DNA from: Sipunculus nudus
Taxonomy: Eukaryota > Annelida > Sipuncula > Golfingiida > Sipunculidae
Reading direction: 5' to 3'
Assembly: GCA_026874595.1 (NCBI GenBank)
Contig: CM049308.1
Location: 74,620,624 to 74,684,623 of the forward strand
Length of the DNA: 64,000 bases
This document shows positions 24,501 through 33,900 of the stretch, in pieces. The position numbers and the translations under genes were made by a program. How positions within the stretch are numbered: position 1 is the stretch's first letter; every line of letters begins with the position of its first letter. The notes beneath the pieces were generated by a model, which ran no database searches, was not told the origin of the DNA, and worked only from the letters and a program-made list of their open reading frames with translations.

Positions 24501-26708
24501 TCTAATTCCATTGCAAGACTTGGGTCTCTAGGTTTGATGTATCTTGGAATTTGTTTTCTCGAAATTACAATGCTATATGTCTGTAAGAAAGAGTAGAAAA
24601 ATTTAAAAGAAAAAATCAATCTAGGTTTACTTATGACAGAAGAGGATCATATATGTTGATGGAAATGGGCACTTAGGGTGATCTTTATTTATTGGTTCCA
24701 AAGCCTTAAAGTAAAAATATATTAAATAATACCAAAAAAATATTTAATATATACATTACCCTAGCATGGTTACTGGTGGTGCATTAAGATCTCCTACTAC
24801 ATACATGCATAAGCATTTCATTTGTATTACTCATTATATTCTTCAAACATGCTCATTAGAGTTTATTTAATTACTGGCATAAAAAAACCCACATTTTAGT
24901 CTTCTTACAATACATGCCAGCCTGTTCCTTTAAATTAAGGACTCATTAATCTGACAAATTTGAATACAATTATAACGTTCTTCATTAATCCAAACTGTAA
25001 TAGAAAAATTGTGAAGACTCTTTATTCTACACACAAAGAACAAAGAAATCTGAAGTATAATATAACTTAATTGATGGCCTAATTACCTGTGTGTTGGAGC
25101 CATCAGGAGATGTGACAGCTATATCAACCTGTGTATCACCAGTGTTGAGACTTGAGGGAGACCCAGGGGGATTCCCATCAATCAGGGCTTTACACTTGCT
25201 GTCAGGTGTTGTCACGGATATGGTAACTGCATTAGTGTCACATGGCACAATACCTGCATTTGTCAAATTTAAAACATTAACAATTAACACTTTAATATCT
25301 GAGTTGCAAAAACAACCATGACAAATTTCACATAACTTTAGACTGTTTTAAATATAATACATCACTATTGTAAATCAATTATTAATCATTTCAAGATAAT
25401 GCTATCATATGAACAGGTCTACTGGTAAGACTAGGTAATATTTGTGCAGGATGTATAAAATCATCATTCCAGAAATAAAACTGAAATTCTTTATAAATGC
25501 ACTGAAACAAAAAAGGGTATACACAGGATCTTTGAAAGGTGCACGCATTTTTCAAAGGTCAAGGAGATGGTTACAAGCACTTTGGAAGAAAAATCAAGGT
25601 AAGGACACAATTAAAGGACAGTATAAACCACACGTTCTGATAGAAAAGAGATGGGTCAGAGGTGTTATGGATAATAAGAAAAAGAAAAAGAAAAAGCACA
25701 TACATGAATATTCTATGATGTTAGCAGCAAATTCTGGGCTGAGCTGACCAATATTTAGTTTAATATCACTGAGCGAAGCATCTTTTGCAGACAACCTCTT
25801 GGCATGGACAAAGTAGTTTTTTATTGTTCCATCCTCAGCAGTCACTTCAATCTTGATATCAGTTACTTCTCCTTCTTTCAGAGGGACAGTCCTGCTGCCC
25901 CCACTTCCCTGATAAGTTCACAAAGGTATATCAAACTGATCAATAATTAAAATTAATGAAAAATAAAACCACATTACCAATACATTTCATTGCCATTATT
26001 CACAAGGACATGGAAAATGCTCCTACAGTACTATTTTGCCAGAAAGTAAAACATATATTTTTATTGCATAATAAAAAAAAATTAAAATGTCACTTTAATC
26101 CATTATATATGAAACATAACAGTTTAGTGCAACATGCAATTAAGCAGTACGTGCCACCACTCCATACTTCTGGAGTGTTAGGACTTTGACAAATAATAAT
26201 ATCCATTTACATAAATTTGAATTAAATAACAATAAATGATGTCTCAATATTTAAGCTTAGTAATTCCTTATTCTTATACTTCAATTACCTGATTAATAAA
26301 TTACTTGTTAATGTTATAGTTAGAATCTATATAATTTTGATTGAAAAGGAATGAAGAAAAATAAAGATTTCTACTCATTATTTATTGAAACTAAATTAAC
26401 AATAATAAAATGAGGTAAAATAATTAATATTAATATTTAACATAAATATTATACATAATTTTAATAATAATTTATAAATACTCCTTTTCCAGTGTTCATA
26501 ATCATGGATCATAACTGACAAAGTTAATTCTTCAATAATTATATACCGAAATGCAATAGCATGCTCCAGTGTCACTCGTCAAGCAGTCAAAAGTTAATTT
26601 TTCAACATCGCTTCCAAGCGTTACAGTGTATTCTGTAGTGTCCCTGTGAAACTTTGGGGTCAGTTTTCCAGGCTTAATTGCCAATTTATCCAAGTTACAA
26701 TCATCCAT
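5294..26708 (-). CDS. Cadherin-like beta-sandwich / U-box-like / TPR protein, 20 exons, 1139 aa
   Basis: Complete spliced gene, not recognised as a named family. Coding exons in order: 26708-26547, 25908-25704, 25253-25087, 24580-24283, 23392-23319, 22578-22528, 21925-21811, 21043-20865, 19674-19450, 19005-18797, 18368-18228, 17108-16965, 15923-15701, 15247-15046, 13830-13612, 8170-8115, 7548-7353, 6757-6561, 6037-5821, 5433-5294 (3420 nt with stop). Every junction is GT-AG and the phases agree. The ATG has A at -3 and G at +4, and an in-frame TAA lies 27 nt upstream. Residues 1-186 hold two cadherin-like beta-sandwich repeats (motifs LAIKPGKLTPKF and IKLNIGQLSPEF, each followed by an EY). 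Residues 206-270 resemble a U-box (CPVSLSVLYRP) but lack its zinc ligands. Residues 330-800 and 975-1110 are helical with TPR character. Residues 799-955 are a basic RGG/PAK-rich linker. No signal peptide or membrane segment is seen, so it is probably intracellular. A scaffold role is inference. Confidence 0.85.
5821..6037 (-). CDS. TPR gene exon 19
   Basis: Residues 1022-1093. Helical sequence VHDAYIEVAELLVKKDPM, AVDIYCKFPV and DDAYIFGEIVRLLMKA, repeating the TPR pattern. Phase 0 in, phase 1 out. Confidence 0.88.
6379..6481 (-). pseudogene. Decayed duplicate of exon 18 3' end
   Basis: About 100 bp matches 6505-6600, covering the last ~40 coding bases of exon 18, its splice donor and the following intron. 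An inserted base in the copy turns KYYNEV into a frame with stops (TTA TAA TGA). It is therefore a tandem partial-exon duplication and not a usable exon. A GT remains at the donor position. Confidence 0.7.
6561..6757 (-). CDS. TPR gene exon 18
   Basis: Residues 956-1021. The linker ends, and a TPR-like helical pair begins at YHARLGLARALAKNTED and CQKYYNEVITMAPE. A decayed copy of its 3' end and donor lies at 6379-6481. Confidence 0.85.
7353..7548 (-). CDS. TPR gene exon 17 (PAK-rich)
   Basis: Residues 891-955. Repetitive Pro/Ala/Lys/Ser sequence with KPG, RPGS and SKA units; basic and probably disordered. Phase 0 in, phase 1 out. Confidence 0.8.
8115..8170 (-). CDS. TPR gene exon 16
   Basis: Residues 872-890 (RTAAPKAGAASKAMTPSK), a 56-nt exon continuing the low-complexity linker. 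The preceding intron (8171-13611) is the gene's largest and holds the 3.6-kb composite element. Phase 1 in, phase 0 out. Confidence 0.72.
8930..9450. repeat. ~150-bp tandem repeat with AAGGTCA motifs
   Basis: Units start with a variant of ccttgaagatgaaggtcaagg at about 8970, 9120, 9265 and 9420. They abut the composite element at 9546. A related family recurs at 44800-45180, 57350-57600 and 63590-64000. Confidence 0.6.
9546..13190 (+). mobile_element. 3.6-kb composite repeat element, copy A1
   Basis: It begins acaagtgacccatgggtcat and ends in a GAC-rich microsatellite (13113-13145) plus a hairpin made of AGCTCAGATGACTTTCAG and its partner TCAGCTGAGCTA. The interior holds element B1 (9730-10902) and seven units of a ~340-bp tandem repeat, most carrying a GGTGGCGCCACC palindrome. 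There is no coding frame. The end hairpin next to a microsatellite resembles non-autonomous Helentron-type elements; the class is inference. Confidence 0.7.
9730..10902 (+). mobile_element. Element B, copy 1 (nested in A1)
   Basis: Begins with actagaatacgggt and a tatccgccaaaatc motif. Ends with a hairpin (gtatccgcaaaac / gttttggcagatac) followed by aatt. Internally it has ~150-bp units carrying nuclear-palindrome variants such as GGTGGCACCACC. Intron 15 of the TPR gene. Confidence 0.65.
13612..13830 (-). CDS. TPR gene exon 15 (RGG-like)
   Basis: Residues 799-871. A charged helix (WWQEKQKAEAAKREVEAKK), then low-complexity Ala/Gly/Arg with RGG and RGA repeats. This composition is common in flexible nucleic-acid or protein contacts. 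Phase 1 on both sides. Confidence 0.82.
15046..15247 (-). CDS. TPR gene exon 14 (TPR)
   Basis: Residues 732-798. TPR-like LEKLVLIRPCDSLALYKLGA, then MLKDAVSSFRASISLEGK. Phase 0 in, phase 1 out. Confidence 0.86.
15701..15923 (-). CDS. TPR gene exon 13
   Basis: Residues 657-731. Long helices (LLAAQILTSIARGDTY, LIAQRCHRLSALIRRAT). GC content is visibly higher than in the flanking introns. Phase 2 in, phase 0 out. Confidence 0.86.
16965..17108 (-). CDS. TPR gene exon 12
   Basis: Residues 609-656. Helical sequence NVYLLRGIIQLGKLLQ and CMNAADVFHK, consistent with a TPR. Phase 2 in and out. Confidence 0.83.
18228..18368 (-). CDS. TPR gene exon 11
   Basis: Residues 562-608. Helical sequence FYLGLALSLQEGG and AISYLLEAMEAL. 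The following intron carries AT-rich sequence only. Phase 2 in and out. Confidence 0.83.
18797..19005 (-). CDS. TPR gene exon 10 (TPR)
   Basis: Residues 493-561. Clear TPR: ALHSFHVGRMLVIQGQYED followed by AVQRLEVALGWN. Ends in phase 2 with a weak gtcaac donor that restores Arg with the next exon. Confidence 0.85.
19136..19290 (+). mobile_element. tRNA-derived SINE
   Basis: An A-box-like TAGCGAAGTGG (19213-19223) and a perfect B box GGTTCGACTCC (19256-19266) at tRNA spacing. The acceptor and anticodon stems do not pair, so this is a SINE head or tRNA relic and not a working tRNA. Intron 9 of the TPR gene. Confidence 0.6.
19450..19674 (-). CDS. TPR gene exon 9
   Basis: Residues 418-492. An acidic N-terminal part (ESSKEEEC), then helical sequence (SLQLMAIDQEYHHLLESG). 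Phase 0 on both sides. The donor is gtgact. Confidence 0.82.
19722..20057. mobile_element. 336-bp MITE, copy 1
   Basis: Terminal inverted repeats of about 30 bp (ggccaaaaaaataaaaggt... / ...tttttttggtc) flanked on both sides by TTA (19719-19721, 20058-20060). Near-identical in layout to 54955-55289 but inverted. Intron 8 of the TPR gene. Confidence 0.7.
20865..21043 (-). CDS. TPR gene exon 8 (TPR)
   Basis: Residues 358-417. A TPR-like pair of helices: YLQNAACCYAAAIRQKPKD, then SLHINLAYVLEERY with the family's Ala, Tyr and Leu spacing. Phase 1 in, phase 0 out. Confidence 0.85.
21500..21586. repeat. (CATA)n(TA)n microsatellite
   Basis: A run of cata tetramers followed by about 60 bp of pure TA. 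Intron 7 of the TPR gene. Confidence 0.95.
21811..21925 (-). CDS. TPR gene exon 7
   Basis: Residues 320-357, a helical start of the TPR region (HSWEKKLQQSVVE). Acceptor tgtcag, donor gttagt. Phase 0 in, phase 1 out. Confidence 0.78.
22528..22578 (-). CDS. TPR gene exon 6
   Basis: Residues 303-319 (VKDKTYSTNVPFKHTVK), a 51-nt micro-exon kept in phase 0 on both sides, so it could be skipped without a frame change. Confidence 0.72.
23319..23392 (-). CDS. TPR gene exon 5
   Basis: Residues 278-302, a short Ser/Gly-containing linker (SSSETVPLGELGGQLKS). Acceptor ttttag, donor gtaagt. Phase 1 in, phase 0 out. Confidence 0.75.
24283..24580 (-). CDS. TPR gene exon 4 (U-box-like)
   Basis: Residues 179-277. 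Ends the second beta-sandwich (TYSIVISRK), then encodes the U-box-like segment with CPVSLSVLYRP and PLNELPLGSDWR. The longest coding exon. Ends in phase 1. Confidence 0.88.
25087..25253 (-). CDS. TPR gene exon 3
   Basis: Residues 123-178, most of cadherin-like repeat 2. The VDIAVTSPDGSNTQ motif parallels VTAEDGTIKNYFV of repeat 1. Starts in phase 1 and ends in phase 0. Confidence 0.85.
25704..25908 (-). CDS. TPR gene exon 2
   Basis: Residues 55-122. Completes beta-sandwich repeat 1 (VTAEDGTIKNYFVHAKR) and starts repeat 2 (LSDIKLNIGQLSPEF). Ends in phase 1. An (A4G)-type run lies just beyond the donor. Confidence 0.85.
26547..26708 (-). CDS. TPR gene exon 1
   Basis: Residues 1-54, from MDDCNLDKLAIKPGKLTP to CYCIS. 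First half of cadherin-like repeat 1. The donor is gtatat after a complete codon (phase 0). An in-frame TAA at 26735-26733 fixes this as the first usable ATG. Confidence 0.85.
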
Positions 26709-27839
26709 GTTCGATCCAGGGACGCCTTTCTTTTACTGCGGGATGAATGTGTCGTTAAGGTGCGATGTGGTTAATGAAGAAGCTTAGAGAGGGATAAGAT
26801 AAAAATAGACAACGAATATATTCCCATATGTCATATACGAAGGGTCTGTTATTTAATATAAAAAAAATCTTCTTTAGCGTTGTACAATTACATTTTCTTT
26901 AAATATCACCGTACCCAACTTAACCGTACCATGTCATATCGTACCACCGTCAGTATGATCCTGGACCAAGAGGAAATTACCAAAGAGTGTAATTTGACAT
27001 AACTGCGAATATTTAATTATATACAGTGAGCATATCATTTGGCACTGTTTCTATATACCTTTGGCTTATTAAAAAACCAATCATCATGGTCCATCGTTAA
27101 TATGTGTGTCCTTTATTCTCTCTGATACTTTTTTACACTTCAATGTCATTTAATTTAAAATTTAATGTATTAGACATTTTTTGTCCATAATATATATGCG
27201 TTGTAATATAACCTTCAGAACAGGCTTACATATTAAAAGTTCATAACCAATTATGATTTATATAATAATTAATTTAAACCGTTTAATTTATCAATATAAT
27301 TTGATATTAAATATATCATTCATTGTTATATAAATGGTAAAAATTAAATCAGGCACAGTCAAAAACGTAGGCGATACATACATTCGATGATAATACTTCC
27401 ACACATATAATCATATTTTCTTAAAACTGATTAAACATAGTTTTTCCTGGTATTCATAATATTAATTATTTATAACTAATTTTATCAAATTAACAAGTTT
27501 AAATAGTTACTTAAAGTTAAGAAAATATCACTTATGTAAATGATAATGTATTTGATAATAATATATTAAGTCACTAAATAAATAAATTTGAATGGTTTAC
27601 AATTAAAATTACGTTGGCTTTGTTAACTTCACTATGGAAATAAGGTATGGCTGAATATGTTTACGTTTCAACTGGCACGTTTTCAGGCTATCAGCATCCT
27701 CCAATGGCACGCCGTTAAACTTGCCGGAAGCACATGCGAGACTGCAGTTGTTTTCATCTTGCCTGCTTCGCGGGAAATTCTGTCAGCGTACTCGCCGTAA
27801 ACGTCAGAATTTTTCAACGGACAAAAGAAAGACGAGAAA
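26709..27839. promoter_or_regulatory. Divergent intergenic region, candidate bidirectional promoter
   Basis: This 1131-bp interval separates the two start codons. It is very AT-rich in the middle (27000-27600) and less so in the last ~130 bp before POLA2, where CpGs occur (ccgcc, cggcacg-like stretches between 27675 and 27800). No TATA-type element could be assigned with confidence. Head-to-head spacing near 1 kb is compatible with shared regulation, but that is inference. Confidence 0.45.
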
Positions 27840-27918
27840 ATGGTTGGTGATGATGAATTATTGGAAGAGCTAGAGCAGCTTGATCTAGACAACCCAGGAG
27901 AAGATGGATTAGAAAAGA
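27840..27918 (+). CDS. POLA2: POLA2 exon 1
   Basis: Residues 1-26 plus one base. Acidic amphipathic start MVGDDELLEELEQLDLD, aligning with the LAEEL-type start of vertebrate POLA2. Donor gtatgt. Confidence 0.88.
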
Positions 27919-30900
27919 GTATGTGTCTCAGTGCTCGAGATAGACCTAGGCCAGGCTCTGTGGGACAGCACAGGCACTTGTCACAATGTGTGTGTGTGTG
28001 TGTGGGGGGGGGGGGGTCGATATAATAAGCACTTGAAACGCTTCACCAAGTTTCCGGAACCACTATAGAACGCGGGCTTCGCTTCTTTGAGGAACATATA
28101 AATAAAATGGTCTCCTCTCATTCCCTATTTTAACTCCTACTTTTCCCTGTAGATGTCCCTACACTTAACTCTTATAACATAAACAACTACTAAGCATCAG
28201 AAGTCGCCTGAATCGGGAATCGAACCTACGATCTTTGGATTAGGAGCCCTACACGCTACTAAGTGAGCCGTGAAGACAAGATACCAGCAGGAGCAAACTT
28301 TGTTCATTTATATCTGCGATTGAAGAGGCATCTATCGCGAAAATGGGAAACCATTTACTATTTTAACAGGAAAATTAAGCTTTAGGTGGGGGCTCCGCCC
28401 CCACACCCCCGTTCAGACGGGGAACCCAGGTTCCCCGGACCCCTCCTCCTCTAATATAATAAACCCCAGCTATGAGCAAAATTAAATACGAGAATTCTGA
28501 GGGAAATGATATGTATCGGCCTTTTCCTGGAAACAATTTATTATGCGACACCCATTGTACCGGCGGCAGGCTGAAGCCCGGTTTCTATAGTTCTGCCCAG
28601 TTTCCTTTTGTCGCCGATCTTATCTTTAAATAGCCCGATTTAATCGGACTCAATATTATTAGGCCTTGCCATATATTTAGTCCGATAGCCATACAGTGAG
28701 TTTCTACAATATAACTTATAAGCCACGGAAGATGCAACGGATCCATTGCATCTTCTTTGACTGCCTGTTTACTGCCAAACAACAAGACACAGGATTACAC
28801 CATTTTAACACTAATAAGTATGAGTTTCATGGTTTCGATAGAAACTTAAACTTCGATCACCATTTTTAAACATTTACTGACCTTTTTACCAGAAGCATGT
28901 CAGCGATTTCAGTAGGGACAGAGAAGAACAGTCGAACAGGCGCACGTGATGACCTCACTGATAGCCTCGCTGACTCGAGTGATTGACAGCTAAAATGTTG
29001 TTACATTTTGTTTCAACGGGCCCGGCTCTGAAGGGGGACCGCTGGCACAGGGTAACAAACACCTGCTGACACTGGTTACAAGGGCATTGGGTGGTGTGTT
29101 GTCTGAGGCTTATACTGTAGAAACTCTCACTGTATAGCTATTGGACTCAATATATGGCAGGGCCTAATAATATTGAGTTTGATTAAATCGGGCTAATCTT
29201 TAAATAAACTATTTTTAACTCGGCTGACTATATATAAGTCATCTAAGCTATAGGTCAACGTTGCGTAGTCCGTCCTTCCATCTGTCCATCCGTTACTAGT
29301 GTTAGATTGGCATTTTTTAAACCATTTGACCTACAAATCCAACATTGGGCATACTGTAAGATGCCCTCAAGATCTCCCAGAGACTTTTTCTGAGGATATA
29401 TATCAAGATTTAATTTTATACTAGAAATCAGATCAGATTTTTGTGAACTTTTTAAGTTTTTTATTAACATAATTAAACTTTCAGTACCTTAACCTTGGCC
29501 AGACTCTGACCATGGCACATTTTTAGCAAACCTGTGAGCTTGTGCAATGGAGTGGTGTTGTCTGTGCGTTAACTTATACTATCTCAAAAACAGCAGGAGC
29601 TAGCATCACCAAATTTTATGCAAAAAATTGCTAAATCTTTGCTATCTGCATTTACTTAGATTTAATGGGGGAAAAGCTAAAGAAACCTTAAAAGTTTGTA
29701 AAAATGGTTCAGGTTTGGTGAATTTTAGCTGAGTAACAGGGAGCTGAACTTGGTCATTTGGCCAAAATTGGATACTAAAAATTACAATATCAGAACTTCA
29801 ACTGGGTCTAGTGATGGAGGAACATATAACCTCTGCTGTCATCAAAGAGTCATCATACATACTATTAAGTGAATTGAAATATATAACAGTCATACTGGTA
29901 AACTCCATTCCACGATTCCAAAGGATACCCATGGCAATATATGTCTTTTAAGTTGGCAGATCTGTTCCAAAAAGTAGGCGGTAATGAAGGCATCAGACAC
30001 AGGCTTTATTAGCTATGATGAAACCTAAACTGAAGTCCATACCTTGCAAAGTATATTACTAATTAGACATGCATTAATATAAATATTTTAGAACATTTCC
30101 ACCATATGCTTTATTTGTTATAAACTCCTTGATTTGACTGACTGGAGCCTAAACAAGTTCTAAATACTGTGGTATTTCAAATTATGAGATAATTGTGTAA
30201 GCACAAGACCTGTATTTATGTACATACTAATTATGCTTGTGAGGTGAACTTTATATTATACATCCTGTATAATATATTAAATATATAATGATACGCTAGT
30301 TATAGCTAATTATGCCTAGTTTTGTCTATTTTTCAGTGCGAGAATTGTGTACATTGTATGGCATGGATGCCACAAAACTGGTTGAACAATGGATGGCTTT
30401 CCAACTTTCCCGACATAACATTTCACTGAGTGTGGATACTCTACCTTTGTTTGAACAGGTAATGAAAGGTATATTGAACAATTTTAGTATTTTTTTTTAG
30501 CTCAGCTGAATTTCAGGTGTTAGGAAGTGAAGGAAATAATTTACATACCAGACTTTTAGAGGTATTTTTTTTTTTTTAGCGAACCTGTGAGCTGAGGCGA
30601 TGATGTGGTGTCATCCATCATCTGTCGTCCATGGTTATTTACCAGGGCTTATACAGATTCAAGAAACTCACCATAACTACTTACAGATTATCTTGCCTGA
30701 GTTTGATTGTGGGCAACATCCAAGCATATTTAATAAGGTCATGGGTCTCTAGGCCACTTTGCTGTGTCGACGCATTAACTTATGAAGAATATGAATGATT
30801 TTGATCAAACTGGTCAGAAATGTTAATCAATAAAATATCTCGCCTAAGTTTGATTTCCATCAAAATCCATGCATATTTAAGGAGGTCAGAGGTCACCTCA

Positions 30901-33900
30901 CTTTGGAGGCACCTTGGTGACTTGCCAACCTGTTGATTTTCATGAAACTCATTATACATATTATCCAATAGAGTACCTCATCTGAATTACCTTCTCATCA
31001 AAATTCATGCATATTTAATTAGGTAACAGGTCACCAGATACATGATGGGCATATCATGCTTTTTTGTGATGCTCTTGTTGGTAGTTTAACATAGAAAGCT
31101 GAAGTTTGTCTTGTGGCAAAGTGAGAGAGTATCAAATTGGGGGCTGCAATAGTCTTTCTCAGGCAAAACTGTTGTTTCAAATTCTGTAATATTGCACAAG
31201 AATTATTCATAGGTGGCCTTTACTCAAGTTTATTTAAATAAATTTTAGCTGAATTATTGGACCTTTAACAATGAAAGGACTGAGATACTTTTGTAAACAA
31301 AGCTAATAGATATATTGTTGTAACAGACTAAACTCTGTGTGTATATAAGCAGAGCTGTGTAGGCAACATAAACAATTGGTGTCCATATCCAACTTATGTA
31401 TAAGATAAATCCATGAATAAAATATATTTTATTCTGATTTTGCTTTCAATAGGCATCTGTTATTATTCTAAACATTTCGATATAAAAAATCTTATTCATA
31501 TGTCTTCTTGAAAAAAAAGCATTGTAGCCAAAGTCTTTCAGTGTGTGTAAACAGATCTACCAACAGGCCAAGATTGTATCTCTATCTATAAAGAATTTTG
31601 CTGACTGCCAACTGTTTAAGATTTGGCAACAGGCCAGGTTTCAGTCTGCATCTATTTATAGCTTTGGTAAACAGCCAACTGTATCAGATTAGGCAACAGG
31701 TCAAAAGTTCAGTCAGTATAGCCAGTTACAGGTCAAGAGTTCACCCAGTGCACTAGCTGCACCTTGTGTTAGTTACGTTTCACTTGGGGAGCAACTGCCT
31801 TCCACAGCTGAGCTTGGTCAGCTGAGTGCTTGAGAGAAGTTTGATGTATTGGCCTGAAATTTTGGATTTTCCATGCATCTTTGATGGCTCTCTCATACAC
31901 AAGACTTGTGTCGCCACCTACAATAATTTTTCCACAGTGTATGTCCCTCCTTATTTCTGAGGAGTGCTTTGACATATCAGCCTGAAATTGTGCATATCTA
32001 TACATCTCTGATAGTTTTGTTGTATACAAGACTTTTGGCACCACCTACAATTGTTTTGGGGTTATGTACATCCATACTAGTATTCCAGGAGTGAAGTGTG
32101 TGTAATTGTATCTGCCAAAACAGAGTTTTGCGGATACTATGTTTTCAGCCGGCTGCCGCCGCCGCCACGTAGGTGTCCAGAGAACTCCTCTGTAACCGCT
32201 GGGCGGAATTTTACGAAACCTGGGATTATGTTCAGGTCACATGTGAACTGCTGCACCCTGATTTTGTTTTGACCTCTGACCTTTCCTCTGCGCTCTGCGT
32301 CCTTCTGTGCATCTGTTATGACACATACCCACATATCTCGGGAACCGTTTGACCGATCTGGAAAAAAAATTTTGCACAAATGTAGCCCTTGGATAGCTTT
32401 ATAACATACATAAAAAATGGTGCACCACCTGCAACCATTTTTGCACAGTGTCCATCTGTTCATCTGCCTTGGGATAAAATCACTCATATCTCTGCATTGG
32501 TTGGACTTATTCACCTGAAATTTTGCATGTGTATACATCCTGGACAGCTTTCTTGATTTTATGACAGGTGGCGCCACCTGCATTCATGTTTACGCTGCAG
32601 ACATCCAAGCTCATATCTCGGGAACCGTTTAACCGTTTCGGCCAAAATTTTGCATGTGTATAGGTCTCACATAGCTCTTTATCATACACAAAACTGGTGG
32701 TGCCACCTGCAACCATTTTTGCACAGGGTCCGTCTGTTTTTCTGCCATAGGATAAAATTACTCATATCTCGGCAGTGGTTTGACTTTTTGCATTTGTATA
32801 CAACTTTGATAGCTTTCTGGATTTTTTGGTAAGTGGCACAACATACATACACATTTCGGCTGCAGACATCCATGCTAATATGCAACACACCTCACTCTAT
32901 TTCCCCTTGTTAGTCAATCCATGCCTCGCTTCACCCGTCCCACTCTGATTTCCGTGGATACATGTAGTCGCATGTCGACTACCCGTATTCTAGTTGGTGC
33001 TTGTACTCAGTTTTGCAATTTTTAATACTTGCATTGTACATGTACATGTCATGCATGCACTTGAAAAGTAATCAAGTACTTTTCAAAATATGGTCATACA
33101 TGTTATCATTGAAGCATTATACCTGATTTATATCGCATTACACAGGTTTGCATTAGGCCTGTAGGCCTTGTTTATTTAAAGTAAATTCTTAATATTTTTT
33201 GTGCAAGTTCAGAATTGATTTGAGAGACTTACAATTGGCATTCAAGCAACAGTTTTAAAGGTTCACTCCAAGATCTGATTTCTGATAATAAAACTAATAT
33301 CCTGGTCATCAAATATAAACAGTCTAGAATAAGGCAATGCAGTTCTATTCAATGGATGAACAATGAATATGATGTCACCTTATGAAGAAAGGATGTGAAA
33401 ACATCAGTTGAACATTGTTTGGAGTGTGAAGTCTACTGGGGTTTGCAAGTCTACTTCCACATTTCCAGATATTATAACTAAAACTATAATTGGATTTACA
33501 ATATTTTTGTAGGGGATTTAATGAAATACTTTGTTGGTGGCTGTTTTTTGGAGATTATTCTAGCCCTTTATTTGAACCTTTTGGAAAATTTTGGTGCCTT
33601 TAAATGAAATTTCCTTTACCATTTAAAATCCCCTTCACCTATTTTTTTTAAATTGTTTAAAAACTCCCAAATATATATTGAAAGACAAAAATCCCTACTG
33701 TTATTTCTTTGATGGTTGATATTATATGTGTTTCTTTTATATGAAGACTAAACATTTGCATCAAAGTTCTGCATTTATGTAACTGATTAAGATTGACACT
33801 GGTGCCATATTATTCTCCATATTTATTATTTTTTTGTATCTGATTATTTGCAGTGGTTACAAAAATTAAAGGACAAGGACATGAAGACTCCAACCACCAA

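Noticed and set aside
32137-32583. 148-codon minus-strand open frame
   Set aside because: It lies in element B and tracks the repeat unit; related broken frames occur at other B copies, and the residues follow the repeat period.
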